Assembly: GCF_001891085.1 (NCBI RefSeq)
Contig: NZ_JXUP01000004.1
Span: 117,992 to 181,991 of the forward strand
DNA: 64,000 nucleotides
Source: Campylobacter concisus
GTDB lineage: Bacteria > Campylobacterota > Campylobacteria > Campylobacterales > Campylobacteraceae
Direction of reading: 5' to 3'
A program made the position numbers and the translations under genes. The notes beneath the pieces are model-generated. The model ran no database searches. It saw only the letters and a list, made by a program, of their open reading frames with translations, and was not told the origin of the DNA. This document shows, piece by piece, positions 18,200 through 28,368 of this stretch (its first letter is position 1; each line of letters opens with the position of its first letter).

Positions 18200-18415
18200 T
18201 TATTTACTTAATTGTGAGTCTTCTTCGATTTTTATTAACTTAGCAAAAATTTCTGCCATTGCTTGCCTTTGTTCGGATGAAATTTCAAGCTTCTTAACAT
18301 TTAAAAGAATGCTTACAAACTCCTCGTTTTGTAGTGTTTCTACGCCAAATTTTCTTGCGTTTGTAGTGATTTTTAGCACAAGAGGATTTTTTGATTTAAA
18401 GTTTTCGTAAGGCAT
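18200..18415 (-). CDS. Small hypothetical protein
   Basis: 71 residues, mixed helical, soluble, without cysteine motifs (KSKNPLVLKITTNARKFGVETLQNEEF). It lies upstream of the rpsB promoter on the same strand and has GAAAGA-type weak ribosome site. I do not recognise a family. Codon use is like its neighbours, which makes a real gene likely. Confidence 0.6.
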   Translation of the reverse strand: MPYENFKSKNPLVLKITTNARKFGVETLQNEEFVSILLNVKKLEISSEQRQAMAEIFAKLIKIEEDSQLSK

Positions 18416-18492
18416 TCTTTCTCTACTTTCAAAATTACAAAGCGATTATAAAAAATTTATAATAAATTCGGACTCAAATTTATATCAAACTT

Positions 18493-19272
18493 TTATTCTT
18501 TTATCTCAAAACTAAGTGTCGTTTTTAACGTCTCTTTGTCACACTTCGTAGCATCTGGATAAGGTCTTTCATAAATCACCTCAAATACCCAAAATCCTGG
18601 TCTTAGAGCTAACACTTCAGTGATGCCTTGCTCATCAGTCATACCGTAAAACGCATGCTTATGGTCTAAAAATCCAACAAAAGTACCAGTTAGTTTGGCT
18701 CGCTCTAGCGGCTTTCCATCAGCAAAAACCTGCAATTTAAAAGGCTTATCCACTCTAAATTCCACTGGGTTTTGTAGCGGTACGATCTCGATTTTAACTC
18801 CAACAGGTTTAGTTACGAAGCCATCTATTTCACCTAAATTTAAGACTCTTTTAGATGTTATCGTCATCAGCCGGCAAATCTGTATATCGCTTAGATCCTT
18901 TAGATCAAGCTTAGTTTTGTCTATTAGCCACTTGCCATCACTACGTTTTTTAAGCGAATACATAGGATTTTGCTGTGCTAGTAAGATATATGTGCCTTTG
19001 TCTAATCTTTCGCCCTCGTAGCGGTAGTTCTCACCACTTTGTATAAGCTTCTTTTTGTTACCATCTTTACTTATTATAGTAATTGGCGCAAAAAGATGGA
19101 CGCGTTCGGCCATAATAGGCTCTAGCTTTGGAAAATCGTCGCTATAACCCATGTTTGCGATAAATTTTCCTAGCTTTTCATCATTAGCTCCATCTACCCA
19201 AAACATGTGTGCTTGCACCATATAAAAGGCTCCTGTTAACATAATGGCGGTCAAAATTTTACCTATTTGCAT
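18493..19272 (-). CDS. DUF4198-family periplasmic protein
   Basis: 259 residues with a Sec signal peptide (ILTAIMLTGAFYMVQA) followed at the mature N-terminus by HMFWV, a metal-binding-looking His. The middle and C-terminus are beta-rich, with a Gly-rich turn (TDEQGITEVLALRPGFWVFEVIYERP). DUF4198 proteins often accompany nickel or cobalt uptake systems. No transporter gene is adjacent, so metal binding is an inference from family only. Monocistronic by spacing. Confidence 0.75.
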   Translation of the reverse strand: MQIGKILTAIMLTGAFYMVQAHMFWVDGANDEKLGKFIANMGYSDDFPKLEPIMAERVHLFAPITIISKDGNKKKLIQSGENYRYEGERLDKGTYILLAQQNPMYSLKKRSDGKWLIDKTKLDLKDLSDIQICRLMTITSKRVLNLGEIDGFVTKPVGVKIEIVPLQNPVEFRVDKPFKLQVFADGKPLERAKLTGTFVGFLDHKHAFYGMTDEQGITEVLALRPGFWVFEVIYERPYPDATKCDKETLKTTLSFEIKE

Positions 19273-19427
19273 GATTTTCCTTGTTGTTCTTTTTGAGAGT
19301 TGATGTCAAATTGTAGCTAAAAATTATTATATTTAGCCATTTTTTAGATCAAATTAAATATCAAAGCATTCAATACAACCTAGCTGACAAATTTTAATAG
19401 GCAAGTAATGAAACTAAAAATCTGCGT

Positions 19428-20159
19428 TTATCTTTTACTGTTTACCGATGTAGCTCTATTCATCACAAATCCACAAAACCGCCCAGTCATACTCTGTTTG
19501 CGGTATGAGAATAATTCATCTCTCTCAAAAGTGCAACGAGGATCTAGCGATATTTGCTCTACCCCGAGCTTAGCAAATTCGTCTAATAAAGCTGCGTTTA
19601 TATCAAATTTTCCATCATTTTTATATCGGTTAAATTCACCAAGATCTAGCTTGCCTACTTCGTAGTTTTGCACTTTGATATTTGCGCCTATAAATACGCG
19701 TAAATTATTAGCACAGCAACCAAACTCACTCGTCATCAGCCCTACCGCATTTGTGCAAATTTTACTAGTAACGCCTGCGCGTCCCGCATGCACAGCTGCG
19801 ACTACGCCAAGATGTTCATCTATTATCAAAACAGGCGCACAGTCAGCGACTAAGACGCAAAGCGCCACGCCTTTTAATGATGTTATCACACCATCACACG
19901 GAGGTAGATCATCGTTAAAACCTTGCAAAATTTCCACTTTATTTGAGTGGATCTGGCTCATAAATTTTAAATTAACAGGCATAATGCCAAGCGCCGTTGC
20001 TAAAATTTCACGATTTTGTGCGACCTTTAGTGGATCATCGCCAACATGATCTGCTAAATTTAAGCTCTCAAAAGCACCCTCACTCACACCGCCAAACCTG
20101 TTAGTAAAGCCAGCAATAAAGCCATTTCTATCAAAAACTATCTCTAAATTTTCACGCAT
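19428..20159 (-). CDS. pgeF: Peptidoglycan editing factor PgeF (laccase-domain, YfiH family)
   Basis: 243 residues from the ATG at 20157-20159, which has AGGTGG at good spacing; a GTG nine bases further up is less likely. It has the copper-oxidase-like multi-His signature: GFTNRFGGVSEG, the MSQIHSNKVE motif, the Cys/Asp segment LVADCAPVLI and AAVHAGRAGV. The family removes misincorporated serine from peptidoglycan precursors and has also been described as polyphenol oxidase. It follows ribE immediately, suggesting co-transcription. Confidence 0.88.
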   Translation of the reverse strand: MRENLEIVFDRNGFIAGFTNRFGGVSEGAFESLNLADHVGDDPLKVAQNREILATALGIMPVNLKFMSQIHSNKVEILQGFNDDLPPCDGVITSLKGVALCVLVADCAPVLIIDEHLGVVAAVHAGRAGVTSKICTNAVGLMTSEFGCCANNLRVFIGANIKVQNYEVGKLDLGEFNRYKNDGKFDINAALLDEFAKLGVEQISLDPRCTFERDELFSYRKQSMTGRFCGFVMNRATSVNSKR

Positions 20160-20168
20160 TTTATCCAC

Positions 20169-20783
20169 CTAGTAAAGGCTAGAAATTCGCTCAACATCGT
20201 CCCAGCTAAGGCCACTATCTTGTTTGCAAAAAAGCTGCCTAGCTACGTAGCGAGCCAAAAGATCACTTTCGATATTTACGCGCCTGCCAACCTTAAAAGT
20301 ACCAAAAAGGCTATCTCTAAATGTAATCGGTATGATCGTTAGCCTTATGCCATTTGGCAAAATTTCATTTATGGTTAGGCTCACTCCCTCGACGCCCACC
20401 GAGCCTTTATTTGACATCAAGCTCATAGCCTCGCGTGGCAAGTCGATGTAAAAATCAACCCCATTCTCATTCTTTTTGATATTTGAAATTTTACCGATAA
20501 AATCGATATGTCCTTGCATTAAATGCCCATCTACTCGGTCTCCTAGCCTCATCGCTGGCTCGATATGCACTCTTTCTTTTAAATTTTCAACCGCGATATT
20601 TGCCCTACTCTCTGCACTTAGCTCCACACTAAAGCCATCTTCATGCAGTTTTATTACACTCAGGCAAGCACCATTTACAGCAATGCTATCGCCTAAATTT
20701 GGACGAAAATTTGCCTTTAGCCTTAAAATATTTTGTGAATAACTAACAACCTGTGCGATCTCACGAATCAAGCCATTAAACAT
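20169..20783 (-). CDS. ribE: Riboflavin synthase alpha chain
   Basis: 204 residues with two lumazine-binding repeats: MFNGLIREI and GDSIAVNGACLSV in the first, GDRVDGHLMQGHID and VGVEGVSLTIN in the second. It dismutates two 6,7-dimethyl-8-ribityllumazine molecules to riboflavin. Full length. The first residues usually read MFTGI; here MFNGL. Confidence 0.95.
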   Translation of the reverse strand: MFNGLIREIAQVVSYSQNILRLKANFRPNLGDSIAVNGACLSVIKLHEDGFSVELSAESRANIAVENLKERVHIEPAMRLGDRVDGHLMQGHIDFIGKISNIKKNENGVDFYIDLPREAMSLMSNKGSVGVEGVSLTINEILPNGIRLTIIPITFRDSLFGTFKVGRRVNIESDLLARYVARQLFCKQDSGLSWDDVERISSLY

Positions 20784-20998
20784 ATTTTGCCTTTAAATTT
20801 TTTAAGGATTTTACTAAATTTTGCCTAAATTTGGGCATTACCATCTTTGATTATTTTATATATTTAAGTAGTTAGTGGTAGAAATTGCAGTGAAATTTTG
20901 GCAATCGCACTAAAAATGTTAGTAAAAATTTATTGTGTAACCCTAGTATAAAATTTCCCTATAAATTCTAATTTTTATCTTTTATAAATTCGACAGCC
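20784..20998. other. Intergenic, no feature recognised
   Basis: AT-rich spacer between ribE and the YwqG-family gene, both on the minus strand. I see no hairpin terminator or repeat of note; it must hold the ribE promoter. Confidence 0.4.
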
Positions 20999-21850
20999 TT
21001 AGCTTGTCTGCAAAACTAGCCACGTCTTGCTAAAATCGCGTGCTACCAGATCATCCCTCTTTATCCACAGATAAATTCTGCCCTCTCCGTCCCAGTCCAT
21101 ATCGCCCTCATCATCACTATCTATCTGTAAAAGTAGTTGCCACTGGGCAGAATTTTTCTCAAATTCCGCTATTCTTGGGTGGTGATAAGCGCTACCATCA
21201 CCACAGCTAAGCCCATTTGTAACTAGCTCACACTCTAGCTCCATACCATCTTGGACATTATCGGAGTGCCCAAGGAGCTTATTTTCTTTAGCCTGCCAGC
21301 TTGGCTCAATAACCTCATGATAGGCCTCCCACTCAGCCTCACTAATTTTACTAAATGGTACAATCGAGCTTTGTAAATTTGGCAAATTTATCTCATTTTC
21401 AAAGCTAAGCAAGCGCGCATTAAATGTAGAATTTTCTCCCTCTAAACTCTCCGCTCTCCTGCGAGAAAGTGGCCCATGATTTACATCAGAAAAGATCACT
21501 GCAAAGCCGTTTTTATCGGTAGGATCATAGCCCCAAACACGCAAATTTCTATCATAAAAGAGATAGAGCATTCCGCTTTTTGGCAGTAGTGAGTCAATGT
21601 CAAATTTGCTAGCTTCAGCAAAATTTATCTGTGCCACAAAACTCAAAGCGCCATTTTCATTTGAAGGCCACGATAAACCATCTGGCAGATCTGGTGAGCC
21701 GCCAAATTTAGACGCTCCAACAGCGATATCATTGTCATTTTTAGCTTGCACATCTATCCTTATGGCATTTCTTGCTAGTGGCGATAAAAGTTTAAAAAGT
21801 TCATCCAGCCCACGCTCTTTACAACCTTTAGAAATTTTTGCAATATCCAT
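20999..21850 (-). CDS. YwqG-family (DUF1963) protein
   Basis: 283 residues from ATG 21848-21850, chosen because GAGGAAAAT precedes it and longer starts would run into the upstream gene. Family features: the SKFGGSPDLPDGLSWP entry motif, LSFVAQINFAEAS, LYLFYDR and the C-terminal LLLQIDSDDEGDMDWDGEGRIYLWI. DUF1963 proteins are soluble and of unknown function; some occur with immunity loci. Here it follows a CbrC-family gene by ten bases and is probably co-transcribed. Confidence 0.82.
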   Translation of the reverse strand: MDIAKISKGCKERGLDELFKLLSPLARNAIRIDVQAKNDNDIAVGASKFGGSPDLPDGLSWPSNENGALSFVAQINFAEASKFDIDSLLPKSGMLYLFYDRNLRVWGYDPTDKNGFAVIFSDVNHGPLSRRRAESLEGENSTFNARLLSFENEINLPNLQSSIVPFSKISEAEWEAYHEVIEPSWQAKENKLLGHSDNVQDGMELECELVTNGLSCGDGSAYHHPRIAEFEKNSAQWQLLLQIDSDDEGDMDWDGEGRIYLWIKRDDLVARDFSKTWLVLQTS

Positions 21851-21860
21851 ATTTTCCTCT

Positions 21861-22715
21861 TTAACAAGCATCAACGTATATATGATACTTCTTACAATGC
21901 AAACAACGAAACAAATATCCAGCAATATCGCCAGCTTTAACAAGATATTCGCGTAGCATTTTATCGTCATATTCGGCTCTTTTTGCATAGTCCTCAAAGA
22001 TCTCGTCTGCTATACCCATTTCTTCAAGCTCTTTTGTTCCAACATCACCTAAAAATTCGCAATAATCATCACAACAAGCTATCCAATGCTCGCCCTGCCA
22101 GCTCTCGTAGCCCGGGGTTCTTCTAAAGAGTTCGTCATCCTTTTTAGCATCACTTGTAGTTAGTTTGTCAGCATCTTGCACAAATGTTGCGTCAAATTTC
22201 TTAGCAGCCTTACCACTAGAAATACAAGTAGGACAAAGATACGAAATATCTTGCTCGCAATAAATGCTACCGCTATAATAAACTTCAGTATCTTTGCCAC
22301 AACACTCACACAAGATGCTCATATCATCTTTAAATGCGCCAGTTTTTAAAGGGTTAGGATGGTAGATAAATTTTGGCAGCGTGATAGCTTTGTCTTTTTG
22401 AGCTAAAATTTGACCTCTACTTTTTGGGCGAGGCAGCGCCCATTTATCATTTTCGTCAATGAATTGCACTAGATGGCCAAGTGCCTTTAGCTGTTTTTTA
22501 TCACCTTTGTCATGTATTTTTAAAAGTAAGTCGTAAGCACTCTTTCTCATAGATAAAAGCTGATAAACATCGACTAAAACATACTTTGCGCAAATGTCAT
22601 CACAATTTTCCAACTCTTCTTTAAACTGATAGAGTGCCTCAATGCTAGAAGCATTGCCATTATTTTTATAATATTCTTTTGAAAGAGTGATATATTTTTC
22701 TTGAAATTTATTCAT
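21861..22715 (-). CDS. CbrC-family (UPF0167) protein
   Basis: 284 residues. The C-terminal two thirds match the CbrC family: LPKFIYHPNPLKTGAF, cysteine pairs CECCGK, YCEQDISYLCPTC and the late CLHCKKYHIYVDAC, plus WQGEHWIACCDDYCEFLG. Together these look like zinc sites. CbrC is linked to colicin E2 tolerance in E. coli but its biochemistry is unknown. The first 95 residues are an extra helical domain. It pairs with the YwqG-family gene downstream. Confidence 0.82.
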   Translation of the reverse strand: MNKFQEKYITLSKEYYKNNGNASSIEALYQFKEELENCDDICAKYVLVDVYQLLSMRKSAYDLLLKIHDKGDKKQLKALGHLVQFIDENDKWALPRPKSRGQILAQKDKAITLPKFIYHPNPLKTGAFKDDMSILCECCGKDTEVYYSGSIYCEQDISYLCPTCISSGKAAKKFDATFVQDADKLTTSDAKKDDELFRRTPGYESWQGEHWIACCDDYCEFLGDVGTKELEEMGIADEIFEDYAKRAEYDDKMLREYLVKAGDIAGYLFRCLHCKKYHIYVDAC

Positions 22716-22907
22716 TAATACTCTTTATGTAGATTTGACATTAACAATTTTAGTTTTTAAATCTTAAAGATATAAAAGCTAGTATAAAAATTATGGCTGT
22801 TAAAGCGATTAAATTTATATTGATTTTTAAATTGTTTTAGTATTTTGGTAGATGATGCCACAAACAAATTTAATAAGCATTCTTATAAAATTGTTGTGAC
22901 TATAAAT

Positions 22908-23843
22908 TTATTCTTCAAATGCTCCGATAGAGAGAATTTTTTCTATTCTTTTTGCTACAAGATCATTTACATCAAGCTTTTCAAGCTCAGCTAGCTCTGA
23001 AATAAAATAATTTGCAAGTGCTTTTGCAGCACCATCTTTATCTCTATGGGCTCCATTTATCGGCTCGTCTATAACAGCATCAATCAGTGATAGACTTTTT
23101 AAATCATCAGCTGTTATTTTCATAGATTTTGTAGCTTGTTCTTGTTTAGCTGGATCATTCCAAAGTATTGCCGCACAGCCTTCTGGCGAAATAACCGAAA
23201 ACACAGAATTTTTCATCATGGCAAGTCTATCAGCCACACCAATAGCTAAAGCACCGCCACTTCCACCTTCGCCGATAACAACAGCAATTATTGGAGTTTT
23301 TAAATTTGCAAACTCAAATAAATTTCTAGCTATAGCTTCACTTTGTCCTCGCTCTTCAGCTCCAACACCTGGATATGCGCCTGGAGTATCTATGAGAAAT
23401 AAAATGGGTAGATTAAATTTCTCAGCCATTTTTGCAACTCTAAGAGCTTTGCGATAACCCTCAGGATGAGGCATACCAAAATTTCTTCTTAATTTGTTTT
23501 TAGTGCCACGGCCTTTTTGCTCGCCTATAACGACAGTCTTTTTGCCTCCGATATAGCCGATGTAGCAAACTATCGCTGGATCATCTCTAAATGCTCTATC
23601 TCCATGAATCTCATATCCATCAATCAAAAACGCATTAATATAATCAATAGAATATGGTCTATCTGGATGACGAGCAAGTTGCAAACGTTGATATTCGTTT
23701 AAATTTTTATATATTTTTGATATCTCTTTAGATAAATTCTTATTTAAAATTTCAACAGCATGTTCATCGCCTCTGATCTTAGCATTTGCTATATCTTCAT
23801 CAATTTGCTTTATGCTTTTTTCAAAATCTAAATAATTTGACAT
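22908..23843 (-). CDS. accA: Acetyl-CoA carboxylase carboxyltransferase subunit alpha
   Basis: 311 residues, full length. With AccD it transfers carboxyl from carboxybiotin to acetyl-CoA to form malonyl-CoA. Seen: N-terminal helical region, [48 protein letters not shown] and [16 protein letters not shown]. It begins two bases after fabF, so the two are one transcript. Confidence 0.96.
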   Translation of the reverse strand: MSNYLDFEKSIKQIDEDIANAKIRGDEHAVEILNKNLSKEISKIYKNLNEYQRLQLARHPDRPYSIDYINAFLIDGYEIHGDRAFRDDPAIVCYIGYIGGKKTVVIGEQKGRGTKNKLRRNFGMPHPEGYRKALRVAKMAEKFNLPILFLIDTPGAYPGVGAEERGQSEAIARNLFEFANLKTPIIAVVIGEGGSGGALAIGVADRLAMMKNSVFSVISPEGCAAILWNDPAKQEQATKSMKITADDLKSLSLIDAVIDEPINGAHRDKDGAAKALANYFISELAELEKLDVNDLVAKRIEKILSIGAFEE

Positions 23844-23844
23844 C

Positions 23845-25056
23845 TTAATCCAACTTTTTAAATATCACGACGCCATTCGTGCCGCCAAAGCCAAACGAAT
23901 TGCTCATAACAGCCTTTATATCAGCTTTTCTAGCTTTATTTGGAACATAGTCTAGATCACACTCTGGATCAGGAGTTTCGTAGTTTATTGTTGGAGGGAT
24001 AATGCCGTCTCTCATTGCCATTATAGATATAACAGCCTCGATCGCACCAGCACCACCTAGGCAGTGTCCAGTTTGACCTTTTGTTGAGCTAACTGGTGGA
24101 CATTTGTCACCAAAAACTGCTTTTAACGCCGCAGTTTCATTCTTGTCATTTACAGGTGTTGAAGTACCATGTGCATTGACATAATCTATCTTTACACCTT
24201 TTGCCATATCAAGTGCTTGTTTCATCGCACTTAATGGACCTTCAAGTGTTGGTGACGTGATATGATGAGCATCTCCACTCTCGCCAAATCCAACTACTTC
24301 AGCATAAATTTTAGCACCTCTTGCAATAGCTGACTCATACTCTTCAAGTACAAGCGCACCGGCTCCTTCACCCATTACAAAACCATCACGATTTGCGTCA
24401 AATGGCCTTGATGCCTTACTTGGCTCATCATTTCTAGTTGAGAGAGCTTTCATTGCTGCAAAGCCGCCTATACCTACACCACAAATAGTAGACTCAGCGC
24501 CGATAACTAGCATATTTGTAGCTTGACCAATCATAATGCATTTTACAGCTTGCGATATCGCATGAGTGCTTGCTGCACATGCTGTTACACTAGACAAATT
24601 TGGACCCTTAAGTCCGTGATTTATAGAAACTATACCACCTAGCATATTTACAAGTGCAGATGGAATGAAAAATGGTGAAATTCTCTTTACACCTTTTTCA
24701 AAATATGTAATCGAGTTTTTCTCAATATTTGGCAAACCGCCTATACCAGCTGCTGAACTAACGCCAAATTTATGAGTATCAAACTCTTTAAAATTTGCAT
24801 CAGCCATAGCTTCATTAGATGCTTTTATGCCAAGCTGTATGAAACGATCTACTTTTTTTACCTCTTTGCCGTCTAAAATGCTATTTGGATCAAAATCAGT
24901 TATTTCGGCAGCAATTTTAACAGGAAAGTCACTTACATCAAAGCTTGTGATCTCTTTCACACCTGTTTTACCCTCGCAAATAGCCTTAAAAGAGCTCTCT
25001 TTGTCAAGACCAAGTGCGTTTATCATGCCTATACCAGTTACAACGACTCGTTTCAA
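23845..25056 (-). CDS. fabF: 3-oxoacyl-ACP synthase II
   Basis: 403 residues. It elongates acyl-ACP with malonyl-ACP in fatty-acid synthesis. The active-site Cys lies in [15 protein letters not shown], the two catalytic histidines in [14 protein letters not shown] and [15 protein letters not shown], and GFGGTNG closes the fold. Lies between acpP and accA, 34 bp after acpP. Confidence 0.97.
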   Translation of the reverse strand: MKRVVVTGIGMINALGLDKESSFKAICEGKTGVKEITSFDVSDFPVKIAAEITDFDPNSILDGKEVKKVDRFIQLGIKASNEAMADANFKEFDTHKFGVSSAAGIGGLPNIEKNSITYFEKGVKRISPFFIPSALVNMLGGIVSINHGLKGPNLSSVTACAASTHAISQAVKCIMIGQATNMLVIGAESTICGVGIGGFAAMKALSTRNDEPSKASRPFDANRDGFVMGEGAGALVLEEYESAIARGAKIYAEVVGFGESGDAHHITSPTLEGPLSAMKQALDMAKGVKIDYVNAHGTSTPVNDKNETAALKAVFGDKCPPVSSTKGQTGHCLGGAGAIEAVISIMAMRDGIIPPTINYETPDPECDLDYVPNKARKADIKAVMSNSFGFGGTNGVVIFKKLD

Positions 25057-25090
25057 TACATCTCCTTAAATCAAACTGTGCAAATTTAAA

Positions 25091-25324
25091 TTATTTGCCT
25101 AGTTTTTCTATATAATTTACAACGTCTTGAATGCTTATTAATTTCTCTGCTTCGCTATCAGGAATTTCTACTTCAAATTTCTCTTCTAAAGCCATAACTA
25201 GCTCTACAACGTCAAGTGAATCAGCGCCTAAATCCTCAATGATTTTAGACTCTAATTTTACTGCTTGTGGATCTACACTTAGTTGCTCTACAACTACGTC
25301 TCTTACGTCTTCAAATACTGCCAT
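25091..25324 (-). CDS. acpP: Acyl carrier protein
   Basis: 77 residues, strongly acidic. The 4'-phosphopantetheine attachment serine is in the [16 protein letters not shown] motif. Carries growing acyl chains for FabF, FabG and others encoded alongside. GGAG precedes the start. Confidence 0.97.
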   Translation of the reverse strand: MAVFEDVRDVVVEQLSVDPQAVKLESKIIEDLGADSLDVVELVMALEEKFEVEIPDSEAEKLISIQDVVNYIEKLGK

Positions 25325-25412
25325 TTTAAGGTCTCCTTATAAAAAATGTCTGTTATCTTATAATATTTACGCTTTTATTTATTTTAAATTTCAAAACTTG
25401 TCTGAAATTTAC

Positions 25413-26156
25413 CTACATATAAAGTCCGCCATTTATTTTAAGCGTCTCACCAGTTACGTAGCTTGCATGATCACTTAGTAAAAATGCTACTACCTCAGCT
25501 ACTTCACTAGCACTGCCGAAACGTTTTAACGGGATATTATCGCTATAAGTTTTTTTCACCTCATCACTTAGTCCATGCGTCATATCAGTCTCGATAAAGC
25601 CCGGAGTTACGCTATTAAAGCGTATATTTCTGCTTGCACCCTCTTTTGCAAAGCTCTTACTCATAGCGATCAGTCCGCCCTTGCTGGCTGAATAGTTTAC
25701 CTGTCCTGCATTTCCCATCTCACCAACGATAGATGCGACGTTTACGACCGCTCCAAAGCGCTTTTTGCTCATCACTTTCAAAGCCTCTCTACATCCTATG
25801 AAAGCTGAAGTTAAATTTGCATTTATCACATCTGTAAATTCGCTAGTTTTCATGCGAAGTGCTAGCTTATCATTTGTGATGCCGGCGTTATTTACGAGAT
25901 AGCTTAGCTCGCCGTCGCTATCAACTATCAAATTTATACCTTTTATAAACTCATCTTCGTCTGTTGCGTCAAATTTTATCACTGCAGCCTTGCCGCCATT
26001 TTGCTCGATCTCAGCCTGCAAAGCGTCTGCTATCTCAGGCTTTGAGCGGTAGTTTATCCACACTTTTAAGCCCATATTTGCAAGCGTTTTTGCGATCTGT
26101 GCGCCGATACCTCTACTTGCGCCTGTTATTAGCACGTTTTTTCCGCTAAATTTCAT
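25413..26156 (-). CDS. fabG: 3-oxoacyl-ACP reductase
   Basis: 247 residues of the short-chain dehydrogenase fold: cofactor motif TGASRGIGAQIA, NNAGIT, catalytic Ser in VNVASIVGEMGN, YSASK with the Tyr/Lys pair, and SVTPGFIETDM. Reduces beta-ketoacyl-ACP with NADPH. First gene of fabG-acpP-fabF-accA. Confidence 0.95.
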   Translation of the reverse strand: MKFSGKNVLITGASRGIGAQIAKTLANMGLKVWINYRSKPEIADALQAEIEQNGGKAAVIKFDATDEDEFIKGINLIVDSDGELSYLVNNAGITNDKLALRMKTSEFTDVINANLTSAFIGCREALKVMSKKRFGAVVNVASIVGEMGNAGQVNYSASKGGLIAMSKSFAKEGASRNIRFNSVTPGFIETDMTHGLSDEVKKTYSDNIPLKRFGSASEVAEVVAFLLSDHASYVTGETLKINGGLYM

Positions 26157-26214
26157 AGATTCTCCTTATTTTTTTCTAATTTTTCAACGATTGTAGCTTA
26201 TATAAGCTTAACGT

Positions 26215-26634
26215 CTAAATTTTATCGTTTCTTTCCCACTTTATCTTTTTGCCGAAACCAAGAACATTACTTGTAAATTTTAGTTTTTCAAGGCTTATGC
26301 ACCAAATTTTTGGATCCATTGCTTTTGCATAAAAAAATCTTTTAAAGTAAATTTCTCGCTCACTTGCGCTAGCCTCGCTCATCACTCCTTGAAACTGTAC
26401 GCCCTCTATCTTGCCAACGATCTTTGTATCAAGAGCGACTGTACCAGCAACAAGCTTTGAGTTTTTTAAAAATTTGATATGTGAGCTCTCATCAGAGCTA
26501 GCTAACAAAAGGCTAAAATTTAGCTCATCAAAGGCGTAAAATGCGCTAAAAGCGTAAGGCTGACCCTCATCATCAATGGCGCAGACACTTGCAAGATGCA
26601 TCTTTTTTAGAAATTTTACTATCCTCTCATCCAT
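26215..26634 (-). CDS. Pyridoxamine 5'-phosphate oxidase-like flavin-fold protein
   Basis: 139 residues with the split-barrel pattern of small FMN-binding PNPOx-like proteins: HLASVCAIDDEGQPYAFSAFYAFDEL, SSDESSHIKFLKNSKLVAGTVALD and a WCISLEKLKFTSN end. Substrate unknown; related proteins include haem-utilisation and general stress proteins. It begins one base before the stop of the upstream DUF1294 gene region, so the two are likely co-transcribed. Confidence 0.72.
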   Translation of the reverse strand: MDERIVKFLKKMHLASVCAIDDEGQPYAFSAFYAFDELNFSLLLASSDESSHIKFLKNSKLVAGTVALDTKIVGKIEGVQFQGVMSEASASEREIYFKRFFYAKAMDPKIWCISLEKLKFTSNVLGFGKKIKWERNDKI

Positions 26635-27003
26635 CTAAATTCCCCTAAAAATGTCAAGAATGGTTTGAAATTTAAAGATGACTACAGCGATTATCAATAC
26701 CCAAAGCGTAAAAATAATAAGCTCTATTAGAGTAAATTTATCTTTTGCAACTTTTTTAAAAACAAGCATAGTTAAAAGCGCTCCCAAAAAGCCGCCGATT
26801 AACGAAAAATAGTGGATCGCATTAACCTTTACAAAGCTTGGCAAAAACCCTTTAAAAAATAGTGAAAACATCAAAATAGCAAGCAAATTTGCAAGTATCA
26901 AATAATAGCCAACGACTGGTAAAACTGGGTAGAGCCTAGCAAAGCCAAAGCTTAAAACAGTGATAAGCATAAGCAAAAAGATCCTAGTCCCAAAACAACA
27001 CAT
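26635..27003 (-). CDS. DUF1294-family membrane protein
   Basis: 122 residues from ATG 27001-27003, which has AAGGA in front; a longer TTG-start version to 27075 is possible but lacks a site. Three to four transmembrane helices. The YLILANLLAILMF and SLIGGFLGALLTMLVFKK segments correspond to the DUF1294 pattern. Function unknown. Confidence 0.68.
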   Translation of the reverse strand: MCCFGTRIFLLMLITVLSFGFARLYPVLPVVGYYLILANLLAILMFSLFFKGFLPSFVKVNAIHYFSLIGGFLGALLTMLVFKKVAKDKFTLIELIIFTLWVLIIAVVIFKFQTILDIFRGI

Positions 27004-27087
27004 CGCCCGTCCTTTTTTGACGCATTTTACAAAATTTTGCTTTATGAAATTAAAATTTTGCCGATTTAGCCTCAAAAGGATTTAAAA

Positions 27088-27609
27088 ATGCAAACAAATT
27101 TTTACTCTCAAGGAAGCTATAACAACATGAGCTTTTCGATGAAAACTAGCTCAGGCGATGAGATAAGCTTTTCGATGTATGACAACAAAAGTTTGGAGTT
27201 TTCAAGCCAGAAAAATGGCACTTCTAGCCAAAGAAGTCTAACTCTAACTCACGAATACGGCTATGAGTTTTTATATAAAGGAAACGGCATAGACGAGCAA
27301 GATATGAAAGAGATCGAAGAGGCGATGAAGCAAATTCGCCCACAAGTTGATGAATTTATGAAAAACGTCAAAGAGGGCGACAAGATCGCGGGTAGCAGCC
27401 AAAGCATAAGCGATCTTTCAAACAAGATCAAGCAGATGCTGCCTGATGCAAAAGACCTAAATCACAAAAATTTCATAAATGACAATATGCTAAAGATGTT
27501 TGACGAACTTTTAGCTAAAAATAATGCGAACAAAAATCTACTAAGTGCGACAAAAAGGCTATTTGATACCTTACTTGACGAGAGCAAAAAAGTATCTTAC
27601 TACGCTTAA
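27088..27609 (+). CDS. Hypothetical protein, helical C-terminus
   Basis: 173 residues with AAAGGA before the ATG. The first 65 residues are serine-rich and beta-like (SFSMKTSSGDEISFSMYD, an internal near-duplicate of SFSM). The rest is charged and helical, ending KKVSYYA. No signal peptide, so probably cytoplasmic or secreted by another route. I recognise no domain. It is flanked by divergent and convergent genes, so it is monocistronic. Confidence 0.7.
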   Translation: MQTNFYSQGSYNNMSFSMKTSSGDEISFSMYDNKSLEFSSQKNGTSSQRSLTLTHEYGYEFLYKGNGIDEQDMKEIEEAMKQIRPQVDEFMKNVKEGDKIAGSSQSISDLSNKIKQMLPDAKDLNHKNFINDNMLKMFDELLAKNNANKNLLSATKRLFDTLLDESKKVSYYA

Positions 27610-27637
27610 ATTTAGAGCTTTTTGGCTCTAAATTTTT
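27608..27637. terminator. Bidirectional terminator
   Basis: AAATTTAGAGC (27608-27618) pairs with GCTCTAAATTT (27625-27635), with A-rich sequence before and T-rich after. It separates the convergent 27088 gene and the EI24 gene and could terminate both. Confidence 0.75.
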
Positions 27638-28368
27638 ATAAGTGTTTCTTTCTCAAAAAAGAGGTGCGACAAGACTATCACAAAATAAAGCTGAAAAAAC
27701 AACCCAACAAGCGGCACAAGCGATATTAGATAAAACAAAAATGTAAAAGCTACAAATTTTATCCCGCCACCTTCAAGCAGAGCAAGCTCAAATTTCTCGC
27801 TATCAAGAGTGTTTGAGCCAACGTCTATTAGTAAAAGTTTATAGTAGATATAAAAGAACGGCACATTGATGATGAAGAAATTTACAAACGGCACAAATAA
27901 AAGTGGCAGGCAAACGAGCAATATCCCAAGAAATTTCATGATCTCAATCATCATCACCTTTAGCACTCTAGCCATGCTAACCTCGCTTTTAAGCACGTAG
28001 TTGTAATGTCTTTTGTTTATCTCTTTAGTAACAACTGGAGTTAAAAAGCCAGCTACGATTAGGGCAATCACGATGCTAATGATGATCGTTAAAAAGGTGC
28101 TTAAAACGTAAAAAAGTATACTAACTATCCACTTAGTAGCACTAAAACTTAAAATTTTAATAGCTATAAAAGAGATCGTCGAGTTTGGCTCTAAAAAGGC
28201 AAAATTTTCGTTTTTAGCGCTATCACTTAAAAGGTCAAATATCTCACCACCGCCCCAGATGCTAAGCCAAGCTAGGCAGACGATGCTAAGGCAAAGTGGC
28301 AAGATAGATAACGTTATAAATTTGGCTGTAAGAAAATCTTTAAACCCAAGGCGAAGAAGGTTTATCAT
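27628..28368 (-). CDS. EI24-domain (CysZ-like) membrane protein
   Basis: 246 residues with four to five long hydrophobic stretches (about 17-35, 75-100, 135-160, 205-235). The LGFKDFLTAKFITLSILPL opening and VNFFIINVPFFYIYYKLLLIDVG segment match the EI24/CysZ family. CysZ imports sulfate in E. coli; whether this member does is unknown. Its ATG overlaps the dut stop (ATGA). Confidence 0.78.
   Translation of the reverse strand: MINLLRLGFKDFLTAKFITLSILPLCLSIVCLAWLSIWGGGEIFDLLSDSAKNENFAFLEPNSTISFIAIKILSFSATKWIVSILFYVLSTFLTIIISIVIALIVAGFLTPVVTKEINKRHYNYVLKSEVSMARVLKVMMIEIMKFLGILLVCLPLLFVPFVNFFIINVPFFYIYYKLLLIDVGSNTLDSEKFELALLEGGGIKFVAFTFLFYLISLVPLVGLFFQLYFVIVLSHLFFEKETLIKI

Noticed and set aside
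27004..27075. TTG-started N-terminal extension of the DUF1294 gene
   Set aside because: No ribosome site at the TTG, whereas the ATG at 27003 has AAGGA; the extra part is also not hydrophobic like the family start.
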